In this document: one piece after another, positions 52,529 to 63,727 of the stretch
Position numbering within the stretch: the first letter of the stretch is position 1
Layout: the number at the start of each line of letters is the position of its first letter
From: Fischerella muscicola PCC 7414
Lineage (GTDB): Bacteria; Cyanobacteriota; Cyanobacteriia; Cyanobacteriales; Nostocaceae
DNA: 64,000 bases
Direction of reading: 5' to 3'
NCBI RefSeq assembly: GCF_000317205.1
Contig: NZ_AJLK01000086.1
Coordinates: 1-64,000, forward strand
The notes under the pieces: model-generated
Seen by the model: the letters and a program-made list of their open reading frames with translations, nothing else
What the model was told of the DNA's origin: nothing
Database searches by the model: none
Made by a program: the position numbers and the translations under genes

Positions 52529-53929
52529 TTATAAATCAGTAACTAACCTAGCTTTTCTCAACATAAATTGCAGTACTGTCTCTTCTCTAGAAATAATGTC
52601 AGCTTTTGCCTGCATCCCTGATTGAATCTGACACTGGCGCTCACCATTTCCAAATGTGAGACTTTGAGGCTGAATCGTCGCTTCAAAATAGCTAGCAGAT
52701 CCTGATTTTGCTGCATCTATATTGTTGCTTGTAGATGTAATTGCGTCTGGAGAAACAACTGCAACAACGCCTTTAAGAGTCCCATAATCAGGATAAGGAC
52801 AGGCATCAATTCGCAATTGTACTTTTTGACCAACGGCAACATTTTTGATCTCTTGCGTGGGAATGATTGCTTTAATAATAACAGGAGCATTATTAGGAGC
52901 AATTTCAGCGATCGCCTCGCTTACTTGCAGCACTTGGCCAGGGTTTCGCAAATTGAGTTTGAGGACTATACCATCACTAGTTGCACGCACAATTGTATCT
53001 TGCAGTTGATTGGTAACTTGCTGGAGTTCTTTTTGAGATTGTGCGACTTGGTTTTGTATTGCAACTCGACGCTGAATTAAGGCTTGTTTTTCTTTTTTTA
53101 AAGCAGCGATAGTTGCTTTACCTCTAGCAGTTTCTTGGGTAATGCGCTTTTGAGCGATCGCCACTTTAGCAGTGGTAGGATTAACAGCGGCTTTAGCTGA
53201 TTGCACTTGAGCTTGAGCGATCTCAACAGCTTTTTTTTCAGCTTCAAGCATGGCTTTAGTTTGCTTCACAACTAGCTTTTTCTGCTCAAATTCCCGCTTC
53301 CCAATTGCACCAATTTCTGCTAATTGCTGATAGCGATCGCGATCCATCTCTGCAAAACTTAAATCGGCTTGAGCTTTTTGCAAGTCTGCTTTAGCTTTTT
53401 GCAAATTTGCTTGAGCTGCAAGTAATTCACTGTTGGTGATAATTTTCTGGTGTTGATATTCCCATTGATTACGCTCCAAATCTGCTTTAGCAGAAGCTAC
53501 TGTCCCCGCTGCAACTCTTGCTTCAGCAAGCATCTGGGCATCTAAAGCTTTAATCTGAGCATTAATTTGCGCGATTTGTAACTTATCCTGTTGGATATTA
53601 CCTTGCAGCTGGCTATTTTTGATTTGCAATTGTTGATTTTCCAGATAAGCGATCGCTTCTCCTTGTTTGACAAATTGATTTTCTTTAACCAAAATACTTT
53701 TAACAGTCCCTTCAATTTTCGATTGTACTAGCCTATTTTCTCCTGTAGGACGCACAAAGGCAGTAGCTTTTACCGTCACATTGTATTTCATCCATGAACA
53801 GAGACTAATGCTAGTGACAATACTCCCGATCAGAAAAAGTCCTGTTAAGGATGTCCAACGACTAACAGGAGGCAGAAAATCTTCATTTTGAATTGATGGC
53901 AGAAGCTTTTTATTATGAGTGTAGAGCAT
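52529..53929 (-). CDS. HlyD family secretion (membrane fusion) protein
   Basis: A 466-residue periplasmic adaptor. One N-terminal membrane segment (TGLFLIGSIVTSISLCSW, about 29-46) precedes the beta-barrel/lipoyl part IEGTVKSILVKENQFVKQGEAIAYLENQQL. Next comes a long coiled-coil hairpin (about 110-300) rich in A, Q, K and E, then the second lipoyl half TIVRATSDGIVLKLNLRNPGQVLQV and a barrel domain to the end. It links the inner-membrane ABC exporter to the outer membrane. The start is only 14 bases after the stop of the peptidase-ABC gene, so they form an operon. Confidence 0.93.
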   Translation of the reverse strand: MLYTHNKKLLPSIQNEDFLPPVSRWTSLTGLFLIGSIVTSISLCSWMKYNVTVKATAFVRPTGENRLVQSKIEGTVKSILVKENQFVKQGEAIAYLENQQLQIKNSQLQGNIQQDKLQIAQINAQIKALDAQMLAEARVAAGTVASAKADLERNQWEYQHQKIITNSELLAAQANLQKAKADLQKAQADLSFAEMDRDRYQQLAEIGAIGKREFEQKKLVVKQTKAMLEAEKKAVEIAQAQVQSAKAAVNPTTAKVAIAQKRITQETARGKATIAALKKEKQALIQRRVAIQNQVAQSQKELQQVTNQLQDTIVRATSDGIVLKLNLRNPGQVLQVSEAIAEIAPNNAPVIIKAIIPTQEIKNVAVGQKVQLRIDACPYPDYGTLKGVVAVVSPDAITSTSNNIDAAKSGSASYFEATIQPQSLTFGNGERQCQIQSGMQAKADIISREETVLQFMLRKARLVTDL

Positions 53930-53943
53930 AATTACCTGAATAA

Positions 53944-56094
53944 TTAAGGATTTAAAAATTTCAAATGCTCTCCAGATTGGCAGCGCAATTGCATCAGCGA
54001 ACCTTGAATTTTTAACTTACCTTGATCTAGCAATACAATCCAGTCAGCACGATTAATTACCTGGGGGCGGTGGCTAATCAAAATCGTGGTTTTACCATGA
54101 CGATGCTTCAGTAACTGATCTAGAACTTGCGCTTCACTCACTGGATCAAGCCCGCTAGTAGATTCATCCAAAATTAACACTGGTGGATCTGTAACAATAG
54201 CTCTTGCTATTGCTAGGCGTTGGCGTTGTCCACCAGAAAGATTTGCTCCAAACTCACCCAAAATAGTTTGATATTTATTAGGAAGTTTACTAATAAAATC
54301 ATCTGCTTCTGTAACTTGACAAGCTTTCACAATCTGCTCAAATGTAAGATAAGGCGCTCCTAAACGAAAGTTTTCAATAATAGAGCGACTCCAAAAGTGA
54401 GCGTCTTGAGGAACTAAAATTACCTGTTGACGAAGACAATCCAAACAGAAGTCTTCTAGATTATAAATTCCCAGGCGGATATTACCAGATTTGAGTGGAT
54501 ATAGACCTGCAATTATTTTAGCTATAGTGCTTTTACCACAACCAGATTTACCAATTATAGCGATAACTTTTCCACCAGGAATTGTTAAAGAAAAATCTTC
54601 TAGCAGTTCAACTTGGCCAGGATAATGAAAGCTGATATGACTACAAGTAATGTCAGCATCTCCAGAAATTGTAGCGAACTGCTTTGTTTCATCACCTTGA
54701 TTTTCTGGAGTAGCATCTATAACTTCTGTAAGGCGTTGTGTGGCGATTTTTACTTTAGTAAATTCATCTACAAAAGTAATTACAATAGCAATAAAACTGA
54801 GGAAATTACCATTCATCGAGTTAAATGCAAGTAATTGCCCAATACTAAGGTTCTCATCTGGATTAATTACTAAATTTCCGCCAAACCAAAGCAATACAAC
54901 ACTACCTATCCCAGAAACTAAATTAGAGAATATATGATTGTTGATACCAATCTGCATTGTGCTTAATGTCAGAGTAGAAATTCGCCCAAATCGACTTTGG
55001 AATTCCTCCCAAAAATGCGGCAATGCTGTAGTAGTTTTGAGAGTAATAGCACCTTTAAATGTTTCTACTAAAACACCTTGAGCTTCAGATTCTGTCACTA
55101 AAATCTCACGAGTTTTTTGTTGCAATTTGGGCTGAAATATCACTGTAGATATTACCATTAATATAGAAATAATGAGAGCTAATATTGTCAGTTTATGGCT
55201 ATAAAAAGCCATCAATGCCAAGGAAATTATGGCAATAAAAAATTTACTAGGTAGACTAACAACAATTTGAGAAACTAACTGATTAATTTGGTGAATATCT
55301 TGTAGGCGACTGACAATTTCTCCACTACGACGAGTTTCATAGTAAGAGAGTGGTAACTGCAAAATTTGACGTCCAAATTCTAGAACTAGACCCAATTGTA
55401 GGCGTTGGGCAAAGTGAGCAATTAAGTTAGACTGCACCCACGATAAACTGCTAGAAATCACATTCATGACTACCACAGCGATCGCCATATTAGTGAGGAG
55501 TTTTGTATCACCCCGAACTAGCACATCATCAGTGAGAATTTGTAACAGAAAAGGAGAAGCTAAAGATAGTAACCCCAAAAGAAGGTTAAGGGGTAATGCT
55601 TGAGCTAGAATTGCCCGAAAATTCCAGATGCGCTTGAAGAAACTCCAAAAGCTACCGATGCGATCGTTCTGTTGGGCATAAAACCTGATTGGATCTGGCT
55701 CTAGTAAAAGCATTAACCAATCTGCCCAACCCTCTGCTAAATCTTGTAAAGTTAGATACCGCAGCCCTACAGCAGGATCGGCTACTACATATTTTTTGCC
55801 TTTCTTACCGTATAAAACTACCCAATGATGGCCTTTCCAATGAATAATTGCTGGTAGGGGTGCTTCATTGATTCGGTTTAAGACTTCTGATGAAGTTTTA
55901 ACAGGACGAGCATTAAAACCGAGTCTTTCAGCACCTCGTTTGAGTCCCAACAAAGTTGTTCCAAATTGTCCAGTACCCACGACTTCACGGATGTGGTTTA
56001 GAGTAAAGTTACGTCCGTAATATTTTGTAATTGAAGCAAGACAAGCTGCGCCACAATCTTCTTTGCTATGTTGTAAGACGTGAGCATATTTCAT
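53944..56094 (-). CDS. peptidase-containing ABC exporter (C39 PCAT, bacteriocin type)
   Basis: A 716-residue exporter that cuts double-glycine leaders and exports the core. The C39 peptidase domain (about 1-130) has Gln8, catalytic Cys14 (EDCGAACL), His90 (GHHWVVLYG) and Asp106 (VADPAVG). Six membrane spans follow (about 165-450), and the C-terminal ATPase has Walker A IGKSGCGKST, signature LSGGQRQRLAIARAI, Walker B VLILDEST and the H-loop ILISHR. All catalytic residues are present, so it should be active. Its substrate is probably the 65-aa precursor at 52029. Reminiscent of HetC, which also has a C39-ABC layout, but the HlyD partner and small cargo fit a peptide-export cluster. Confidence 0.94.
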   Translation of the reverse strand: MKYAHVLQHSKEDCGAACLASITKYYGRNFTLNHIREVVGTGQFGTTLLGLKRGAERLGFNARPVKTSSEVLNRINEAPLPAIIHWKGHHWVVLYGKKGKKYVVADPAVGLRYLTLQDLAEGWADWLMLLLEPDPIRFYAQQNDRIGSFWSFFKRIWNFRAILAQALPLNLLLGLLSLASPFLLQILTDDVLVRGDTKLLTNMAIAVVVMNVISSSLSWVQSNLIAHFAQRLQLGLVLEFGRQILQLPLSYYETRRSGEIVSRLQDIHQINQLVSQIVVSLPSKFFIAIISLALMAFYSHKLTILALIISILMVISTVIFQPKLQQKTREILVTESEAQGVLVETFKGAITLKTTTALPHFWEEFQSRFGRISTLTLSTMQIGINNHIFSNLVSGIGSVVLLWFGGNLVINPDENLSIGQLLAFNSMNGNFLSFIAIVITFVDEFTKVKIATQRLTEVIDATPENQGDETKQFATISGDADITCSHISFHYPGQVELLEDFSLTIPGGKVIAIIGKSGCGKSTIAKIIAGLYPLKSGNIRLGIYNLEDFCLDCLRQQVILVPQDAHFWSRSIIENFRLGAPYLTFEQIVKACQVTEADDFISKLPNKYQTILGEFGANLSGGQRQRLAIARAIVTDPPVLILDESTSGLDPVSEAQVLDQLLKHRHGKTTILISHRPQVINRADWIVLLDQGKLKIQGSLMQLRCQSGEHLKFLNP

Positions 56095-56699
56095 AAAGTT
56101 AAAATGCTTTTTAATTTTTTTAATTTACTTTAGAAATAATGCAAATTAATCATTCCATACTGATTAATAACAAGTAATTATTAATTGAGTAAAAATCAAA
56201 ATTTTAATATCAAAAAATATATTTCTTTTATTCTTTAATATTTATATTTATAAAATTATGAATTGAGTTACCTCATACCTAAAATTCGATTACTTTTGTT
56301 TTGATTGTTCAATAAATTGTTTACATCTACAAAATATCTGGAATCTATTATTTGTCAAGCCTATATGCAACCAGAGTGCAGATTAGCAATAATGAACTAC
56401 CACGTCCTAAACTAAAGTTTTGGTCTGAAAGCTTAAAGGAACGTGAGTTCTACGGAACCTCACCCCAAACCCCTCTCCGTGTCGGAGAGGGGCTTAAATA
56501 TGGTGTTATGCCACTATAAAAAGCGATCGCTTAATTGCGATCGCTCCGTTTGCCTTCGTTTTTATCTACAGGAATCCCTGTGTAATGAGTGATAGCTAAC
56601 CCAGAGGCGGAAGGCAAAAACTTTCAATTACTATACACTTACAGTGAACATTTATTTGAGTGGATTCCAACTAAATTGATAACTGCTCACTGATAATTA
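56095..56699. other. intergenic region with REP-like hairpin, no gene seen
   Basis: About 600 bp of A/T-rich sequence upstream of the exporter. At 56470-56492, CCCCTCTCCG/CGGAGAGGGG forms a perfect 10-bp hairpin with a TGT loop. Two HIP1 octamers (56523 and 56538) form a near-palindrome (AGCGATCGCT and TGCGATCGCT). Promoter of the exporter should be within the AT-rich part; I could not find a further double-glycine peptide on either strand. Confidence 0.55.
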
Positions 56700-58139
<1,440 letters not shown>

Positions 58140-58214
58140 TCAATTGTCAATTGTCAATCGTTACTAGTAAAAACTCTTGACTCTGGACAATTGACTAAAC
58201 TCCTAACTGTGTAT

Positions 58215-59021
58215 TTACGTGTTGGGGAAGAGACGGGCAATTTCCGAGTCATCAAAACCGTTATTTGATAGTTCTTCCCCAAAAAAATCTGTATTTGATT
58301 CACTCTTGAGCGAACCTGTCTCAGTACTCCAAACATCCGACAACACATCAGCAAATTCGTTTTCTTCAGGCGCAGCTGTGGCGGAGATTGTGCTGTCTGC
58401 TTCCTTCATGGCATCAAAGGAAATATCGCCAAATTCATCTGCTGCATCTGATTGGTATGTTTGCTGCGACTCGTTGTGAGAGTTGTGACCTTGGGATGGT
58501 AAATTCTCATTGGAGCCATTGAGATGTTCCGTTGACATAGCTCTGCGTTCATCCTGTACCATGCTATCAGGAACCATGAGTGTTTCTTCATGGTCGTAGC
58601 TCATTTCCAAATCATGGGCGATCGCATTGTTCTCATTATCATTAGTCTGTTGATTTGTCAACGTTTGATCATGGGATGTTTCTTCCATGACAATCGCTGA
58701 TTCATCTTCTTGTAGCGATTCCTCTGATTTAGGAATAACACGGTTTCCAAGAACAATATCAGGATCAAAATTTAAATCCAGCACCTCAACCAAGGTATCT
58801 GCATCAGGATTCAATTTAGAAAAAGGTAGCATTAACTGCGCTAGCTTCGGTTCGAGCGCGTTAGCTACTCCCAGGATGAGGTAGGATGGTGGTCGCTTAC
58901 CGCCATCAGGCGTATAGACTGATTCTACCTCCATGTGCAACTTAATCCAGTCACGATTGACTTGAAAAAATTGCAACCATTTTTGCTTGAGTGAATCTGT
59001 AAAGCTATAGAAGAAGGCCAT
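58215..59021 (-). CDS. DUF5331 family protein between chlL and chlN
   Basis: A 268-residue protein. The first 95 residues (MAFFYSFTDSLKQKWLQFFQ, WIKLHMEVESVYTPDGGKRPPSYLILGVANALEPKLAQLM) look ordered and match DUF5331. The rest is acidic and low in complexity, rich in S, N, E, D and H (EETSHDQTLTNQQTNDNEN), so probably disordered. In cyanobacteria this gene sits between chlL and chlN, suggesting a role with DPOR, but the function is unknown. The start ATG 59021 is 24 bases after the chlL stop, so it is likely part of the chlL-chlN transcript. Confidence 0.85.
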   Translation of the reverse strand: MAFFYSFTDSLKQKWLQFFQVNRDWIKLHMEVESVYTPDGGKRPPSYLILGVANALEPKLAQLMLPFSKLNPDADTLVEVLDLNFDPDIVLGNRVIPKSEESLQEDESAIVMEETSHDQTLTNQQTNDNENNAIAHDLEMSYDHEETLMVPDSMVQDERRAMSTEHLNGSNENLPSQGHNSHNESQQTYQSDAADEFGDISFDAMKEADSTISATAAPEENEFADVLSDVWSTETGSLKSESNTDFFGEELSNNGFDDSEIARLFPNT

Positions 59022-59045
59022 ATTCCCATCCTGAGATCAGATGAT

Positions 59046-59912
59046 TTATACAATCATCAAGTCTAATTCTTCTTCCGGATTAGGAACCTGTGGTTTATTC
59101 GGATTTAAGTAAAAATCGGATAATAAAGAGAATAATTCCCTATCTTGGGCATCTTTGGGAACAACACCTTCTGGTAGTGCCAAAAGTTGATCCGCGATGT
59201 TTAAGTAATAATCGCAAACGTAGTTCAAAGAAGGGTCTACATCTGCCATCTCAAACAAAGTCTTGCCCTTAACACGGGAAACACGGATATCTTCAATCAA
59301 AGGCAGAACTTCTAAAACTGGCATCGGTACAGCTTCTACGTATTTATCGATCAAGTCACGTTTAGATGTGCGATTGCCAATCAACCCAGCTAGACGTAGT
59401 GGGTGAGTCCGTGCTTTTTCTCGTACAGAAGCAGCAATCCGGTTAGCAGCAAATAAGGCATCAAAGCCATTGTCAGTAACAATTATACAATAGTCTGCAT
59501 AATTCAGAGGTGCAGCAAAACCTCCACAAACAACGTCACCGAGAACGTCAAACAAAATCACATCATATTCATCAAAAGCGTTGAGTTCTTTCAGTAATTT
59601 TACTGTCTCGCCAACTACATAACCGCCGCATCCTGCACCTGCGGGTGGACCACCTGCTTCGACGCAATCTACACCACCATAGCCTTTGTAGATCACATCT
59701 TCTGGCCAAATATCTTCGTAGTGGTAATCCTTCTCTTGTAGAGTATCAATAATCGTCGGAATCAAAAAGCCGGTAAGGGTGAAGGTGCTGTCGTGTTTGG
59801 GGTCGCAGCCAATTTGCAAAACTTTCTTGCCGCGTTTGGCTAAAGCGACGGAAATATTACAGCTAGTTGTAGATTTACCAATACCGCCTTTTCCGTAAAC
59901 TGCTAATTTCAC
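59046..59912 (-). CDS. chlL: light-independent protochlorophyllide reductase iron-sulfur ATP-binding protein
   Basis: ChlL, the NifH-like reductase of dark-operative protochlorophyllide oxidoreductase. The P-loop is [10 protein letters not shown] (about 6-15); the two cysteines of the bridging [4Fe-4S] cluster are Cys95 (AGAGCGGYV) and Cys129 (GDVVCGGF). 288 residues with the usual cyanobacterial ending rich in acidic residues. The ATG is at 59912, with a 700-bp upstream region to the divergent Uma2 gene. First gene of a chlL-DUF5331-chlN operon. Confidence 0.97.
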   Translation of the reverse strand: MKLAVYGKGGIGKSTTSCNISVALAKRGKKVLQIGCDPKHDSTFTLTGFLIPTIIDTLQEKDYHYEDIWPEDVIYKGYGGVDCVEAGGPPAGAGCGGYVVGETVKLLKELNAFDEYDVILFDVLGDVVCGGFAAPLNYADYCIIVTDNGFDALFAANRIAASVREKARTHPLRLAGLIGNRTSKRDLIDKYVEAVPMPVLEVLPLIEDIRVSRVKGKTLFEMADVDPSLNYVCDYYLNIADQLLALPEGVVPKDAQDRELFSLLSDFYLNPNKPQVPNPEEELDLMIV

Positions 59913-60612
59913 TGTTTTTTGCCTCTTATGGTTTTTTTATAAAAAAGTTTGGCTCAAACACTTGCAGCACCGCGTGCAAAAGCGATGTGTGAAGTCTTCA
60001 AGTGTCATTATTGTCCAAAAAAAACTGAAAATAAAGGGGATTAAAAATTGAATGATGCCGTTAGCAAAAGTATTGAGATTTATTTAATTGCAAATTGATA
60101 TTAATAGCATATTAATTTTTCAAAAATTCAAAAAAAATGATATTTTTAAAATTTAATAATTATAAATACATAAAATAGTTACAAAATACAAAAAATATAT
60201 TTTCCTAATTCATATGGTTTTCATCAAAAAGAACTTATGGTAGAAGAGTATTAATACTCTATTGTGCTGAAGCACTACTTAAGTAAATCAAATCGAAAAT
60301 CCTACCCTTCGTTGAGAAGGATAGGTTTGCTTGATGGGTTTAAAAACAGCCATAGATCCTGTTGTGAAAATTTTAGTGAAGCCTCATCTGTATCCTCTGC
60401 TGGCATAGAAATGTCATTTTCATAACATCAGTGCTGATTTTGATAGGCAAAAAATAGGCAGTTGCAAACTAACCGCCAAACTCAGCGATCGCTAATTTTG
60501 AGGCATGACTCAGAAAATATAAAAAATTATTACATTTCCCTAGATTGGCTAAATCCTCCTTCACTTCGAGAGAGTATGCGATCGCCATCAATCTCCAACT
60601 CCCAAACTAACC
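59913..60612. other. divergent intergenic region upstream of chlL
   Basis: About 700 bp with an A/T-rich centre (60050-60240). Contains the perfect palindrome at 60245-60260 and, at 60302-60325, a CCTACCCTTC/GAAGGATAGG hairpin with one mismatch. No gene seen. The chlL promoter should lie in the first few hundred bases. Confidence 0.5.
60245..60260. promoter_or_regulatory. perfect 16-bp palindrome (operator candidate)
   Basis: AGAGTATTAATACTCT is a perfect 16-bp palindrome (two 8-bp half-sites) lying about 330 bases upstream of chlL and 350 bases upstream of the Uma2 gene. It could bind a dimeric regulator. No binding protein is known to me, and the composition (A/T-rich) allows chance occurrence. 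Confidence 0.3.
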
Positions 60613-61185
60613 ATGATTCAACTCAAAACCCAACTCACCCTTGAAGAATTCCTCGCACTTCCCGAAGGAGACATCATCTACGAACTAATTGACGGAGAAG
60701 CTGTTGCGAAATTCAAAAACGATGAAATGTCACCAAAATTTTTTCATAGTTCTATAACAGGTGCGTTATTTATACTATTGTCTGCATGGGCACAAGGAAA
60801 GGGACGGGTTGTAATTGAATGGGCAATTAAACTAACACGAAATCAACAAGATTGGGTTCCTGTACCAGATTTAACTTATATTTCTTATAACCGTCTTGCT
60901 GCTGATTGGTTGCGAGATGAGGCTTGTCCTGTTGCACCCGAACTAGTTATTGAAATTATCTCACCTGGTCAAAGTTTCGGTGAAATGACAGAAAAAGCAA
61001 CAGATTATCTGAAAGCTAAAGTTCAACGGGTTTGGATTATTGACACTAAAGCAAAAACTATTACTATTTTTTATCCCGATGCTCTTCCCCAAACTAAGCG
61101 TGGTACTGATAGTTTAGAAGATTCCTTATTTGAAAATCTACAAATTACACCTCAACAAATCTTCCAACAAGCAAAAATTCCCTAA
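60613..61185 (+). CDS. Uma2 family endonuclease-like protein
   Basis: A 190-residue protein of the Uma2 (DUF820) family, PD-(D/E)XK nuclease fold proteins very abundant in cyanobacteria. Visible motifs: LTLEEFLALPEGDIIYELIDGEAV near the N-terminus, VPVPDLTYISYNRL (about 96-109, with active-site Asp) and APELVIEIISPGQSFGEMTEKATDY (about 119-143), which includes the usual Glu and the Lys further on. Known members are of unknown substrate. It is alone. Start ATG 60613. Confidence 0.9.
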   Translation: MIQLKTQLTLEEFLALPEGDIIYELIDGEAVAKFKNDEMSPKFFHSSITGALFILLSAWAQGKGRVVIEWAIKLTRNQQDWVPVPDLTYISYNRLAADWLRDEACPVAPELVIEIISPGQSFGEMTEKATDYLKAKVQRVWIIDTKAKTITIFYPDALPQTKRGTDSLEDSLFENLQITPQQIFQQAKIP

Positions 61186-61322
61186 ATTTAGAGATTATTT
61201 ATCAGGTCTAATAGACCACTTGTATCATGCCCGACTAATTGCTTACGATATAAAGCTGGGATATTGAGAATTCAGCATGGTGAAAAAATAACCAATTATC
61301 ACCAATTATCCATTACCCTTAC

Positions 61323-61370
61323 GGGTTCGCGCTTACGCTCATGGGGAAAACCCCCCTTGGGGCGCGCTGG
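61323..61370. repeat. dispersed GC-rich repeat (TTCGCGCTTACGCTCATGGGG type)
   Basis: The stretch GGGTTCGCGCTTACGCTC then ATGGGGAAAACCCCCC and GGCGCGCTGG is a familiar cyanobacterial spacer repeat with inverted GGGG/CCCC parts. It lies in the 240-bp spacer between the Uma2 and TIGR02450-type genes. Confidence 0.6.
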
Positions 61371-61426
61371 TTCACCAATTACCAACCCCAACGGATAATA
61401 TAAGTCCTCAAGCGGACATGTACAAA

Positions 61427-61678
61427 TTAGCTTTGCGACAACTCTTTTTCTAATTCATCCAAAGATTGCCACCCAGGATGCCATTGAGAACGATCTTGTA
61501 ATAGCTTGGCATTCAGCCAAAAACGAACATTGGGGTCACAAGAAGCAACCATTTCAGCATATACCCACTTACCTTGATTTTTACGGTTGACAACTTCAAA
61601 ATGTCGCCAACCATCTACTTTTTTTTGTGCAGTCCACTTAGAACCAACTAAATAAGGAAACTTTTGTTTTTTGGTCAT
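61427..61678 (-). CDS. Trp-rich small conserved protein (TIGR02450 type)
   Basis: An 83-residue protein with many aromatic residues: LVGSKWTAQKKVDGWRHFEV, GKWVYAEMVASCDPNVRFWLNAKLL and QWHPGWQSLDEL. This spacing of W, K and C is the TIGR02450 family of small Trp-rich conserved proteins, found in cyanobacteria and proteobacteria, function unknown. ATG 61678. Convergent with Uma2, about 240 bases between stops. Monocistronic. Confidence 0.82.
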   Translation of the reverse strand: MTKKQKFPYLVGSKWTAQKKVDGWRHFEVVNRKNQGKWVYAEMVASCDPNVRFWLNAKLLQDRSQWHPGWQSLDELEKELSQS

Positions 61679-61881
61679 CTTTGAGTGTTAGTGGTTAGTG
61701 GTTAGTAGTTAGTAGTCAGTTGCATTAAATCATAGCGAAATTCCTCTATCCGAACTCTGCGTCCCTTTGCGTTTTCCTTTGCGCCCCCACCGAAGCTTTG
61801 ATCGGAGGAAACCTCCGCTCAAACTTCTCTCTGCGTTTCAAAACACTACAAATTCACGCAAAACACTACTAAACAAAAAAC

Positions 61882-63714
61882 TTATTCAATTTTCAAATTA
61901 AAAGGCAAACGAGCATACATACCCTGCGGATCATTCATCTTTTGCAGAGTCGCAATTTCTGCTTTTAGTTTTTTTAATTCACCTGTTAATGGATCTGGTA
62001 ATTGCAGTTTTTGTTCATCCAAATTCAATGCAGCTTTTGTTTGTTCTGGAACTTTTCCCAAAATACGTTCTTCCAAAGTGCCATATTGGGGATACTCTTG
62101 TAATTCCCAGTTATTGCCGAGTTTTGCTTGTTTAGCAGCGTATTCAATAGCAGTATCCAAACCGCCAATTTCATCGACTAAACCAATGTTTTTTGCTGCG
62201 GTACCTGACCAAACACGACCTTGGGCAATTTCTGCTACCTTTGTTTCTGGAATATTGCGACCTTGGGCAACTTTACCAAGAAATATATTATAGATTTTGT
62301 TGACACTGCGCTGGTAAATTGCCAATTCTTCAGGAGTTTTAGGACGAGAAATAGTTTGACTATCAGCATAGCGTCCAGTTTTAACTGTATCCCAAGTGAT
62401 GCCGTTATTGTTGGCTAGTTCTTGAGCATTAAATAGCAGTCCAAACACACCTATTGAACCCGTGATTGTATTTGGTTCAGCAAAAATACGGTTAGAGTCG
62501 CTAGCAATCCAATAGCCACCAGAAGCAGCAACATCACCCATCGATACAACAACTGGTTTTTTCTCGCGAGTTAAGCGTACTTCCCGTTGCATCACTTCTG
62601 CTGCTGTTGCACTACCACCAGGACTATTGATCCTCAAAACGATCGCTTTGACGTCCTCCTCTTGTCGTAGCTTGCGGAAAATTCTAGCAAAGCTATCACC
62701 GCCTATTTCCCCATCGCTACCTTGACCATCAACAATTTCTCCCTCAGCATAAACTACAGCAATTTTGTTTTTAGAATTGCGTCCTGTACCTAAAGATTTA
62801 CCAGGGACTTGTGCGTATTCACTTAGGGAAATTTGCCGGAAGGTTCTGTCATCTTTGTCGCTATCTGTCAACTGTTTGAGATCAGCAACCACTTGATCAA
62901 AATAGCCAAGTTTATCCACCAAACCATTGCTTTTAGCTTGTTCTGCCTGTAAAAAGGCTTGGTTATCTGCGATCGCCTGTAATTTTCCGGGAGTAATTTT
63001 ACGGCTATATCCAACTGCATTACGCCACTCTGTCCAGACATCATCCAATAATTTCTGAGTTTGTTGGCGGTTCTCTGGACTTAGCTTATTAAGTACAAAC
63101 GGTTCAACTGCTCCCTTGAACTTTCCTACCCGCACGACTTGTACACCAATACCATACTTTTGCAACGCGCCTGCCAAAAACATCGGTTGAGAACTCAAGC
63201 CATTGATTTCCATTGCCCCCAACGGGTTCAACACAATTGTATCCGCTACTGAACTTAAATAATATTCCCGTTCTCCCCAGTCCATGCCGTAGGCTATAAC
63301 CTTCTTACCAGCAGCACGAAACTTTGCTAATGCTTGGCGAATTTCTTTAAAGGTAGCAAAGCCTGCTGTGTTGTCACTTCCAGAAATACGAGTCGCATCT
63401 AAATAGATCCCAACAATACGCTGATCACGCCGTGCTTTTTCGATCGCATCCAGAATACTGCGGAGACTCATTTGTTTTTGTTCTTCACCGGATAATACTT
63501 GTTGGAGTAGTTGACTAGAACTTGGTTCTCCATCGGTGATTTTCATTGATAAGTCAAAAACTACCATTGATTTATCTTTGACTACTGGCCCTGGATTTTG
63601 AGATGCAGCAAACAACAGCAACAACAATCCTGTAGTTCCTAAACCAAAAAAAATAAATAATCCCAGGATACTTCCAACTAAACTAGCAAAAGTTTGTTTA
63701 ATAAAATTCTGCAT
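61882..63714 (-). CDS. sppA: signal peptide peptidase SppA, long (67K) type
   Basis: A 610-residue membrane protease that digests cleaved signal peptides and, in cyanobacteria, has been linked with phycobilisome degradation under light stress. One N-terminal membrane segment (about 13-37). The Ser-Lys pair is split between two tandem domains as in the long bacterial form: Lys200 in GKFKGAVEPF and Ser398 in DVAASGGYWIAS. Other motifs: IVLRINSPGGSATAAE and TITGSIGVFG. ATG 63714. It stands alone, with a repeat-filled upstream region at the window edge. Confidence 0.95.
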   Translation of the reverse strand: MQNFIKQTFASLVGSILGLFIFFGLGTTGLLLLLFAASQNPGPVVKDKSMVVFDLSMKITDGEPSSSQLLQQVLSGEEQKQMSLRSILDAIEKARRDQRIVGIYLDATRISGSDNTAGFATFKEIRQALAKFRAAGKKVIAYGMDWGEREYYLSSVADTIVLNPLGAMEINGLSSQPMFLAGALQKYGIGVQVVRVGKFKGAVEPFVLNKLSPENRQQTQKLLDDVWTEWRNAVGYSRKITPGKLQAIADNQAFLQAEQAKSNGLVDKLGYFDQVVADLKQLTDSDKDDRTFRQISLSEYAQVPGKSLGTGRNSKNKIAVVYAEGEIVDGQGSDGEIGGDSFARIFRKLRQEEDVKAIVLRINSPGGSATAAEVMQREVRLTREKKPVVVSMGDVAASGGYWIASDSNRIFAEPNTITGSIGVFGLLFNAQELANNNGITWDTVKTGRYADSQTISRPKTPEELAIYQRSVNKIYNIFLGKVAQGRNIPETKVAEIAQGRVWSGTAAKNIGLVDEIGGLDTAIEYAAKQAKLGNNWELQEYPQYGTLEERILGKVPEQTKAALNLDEQKLQLPDPLTGELKKLKAEIATLQKMNDPQGMYARLPFNLKIE

Positions 63715-63727
63715 ATTGTCTTTACTT

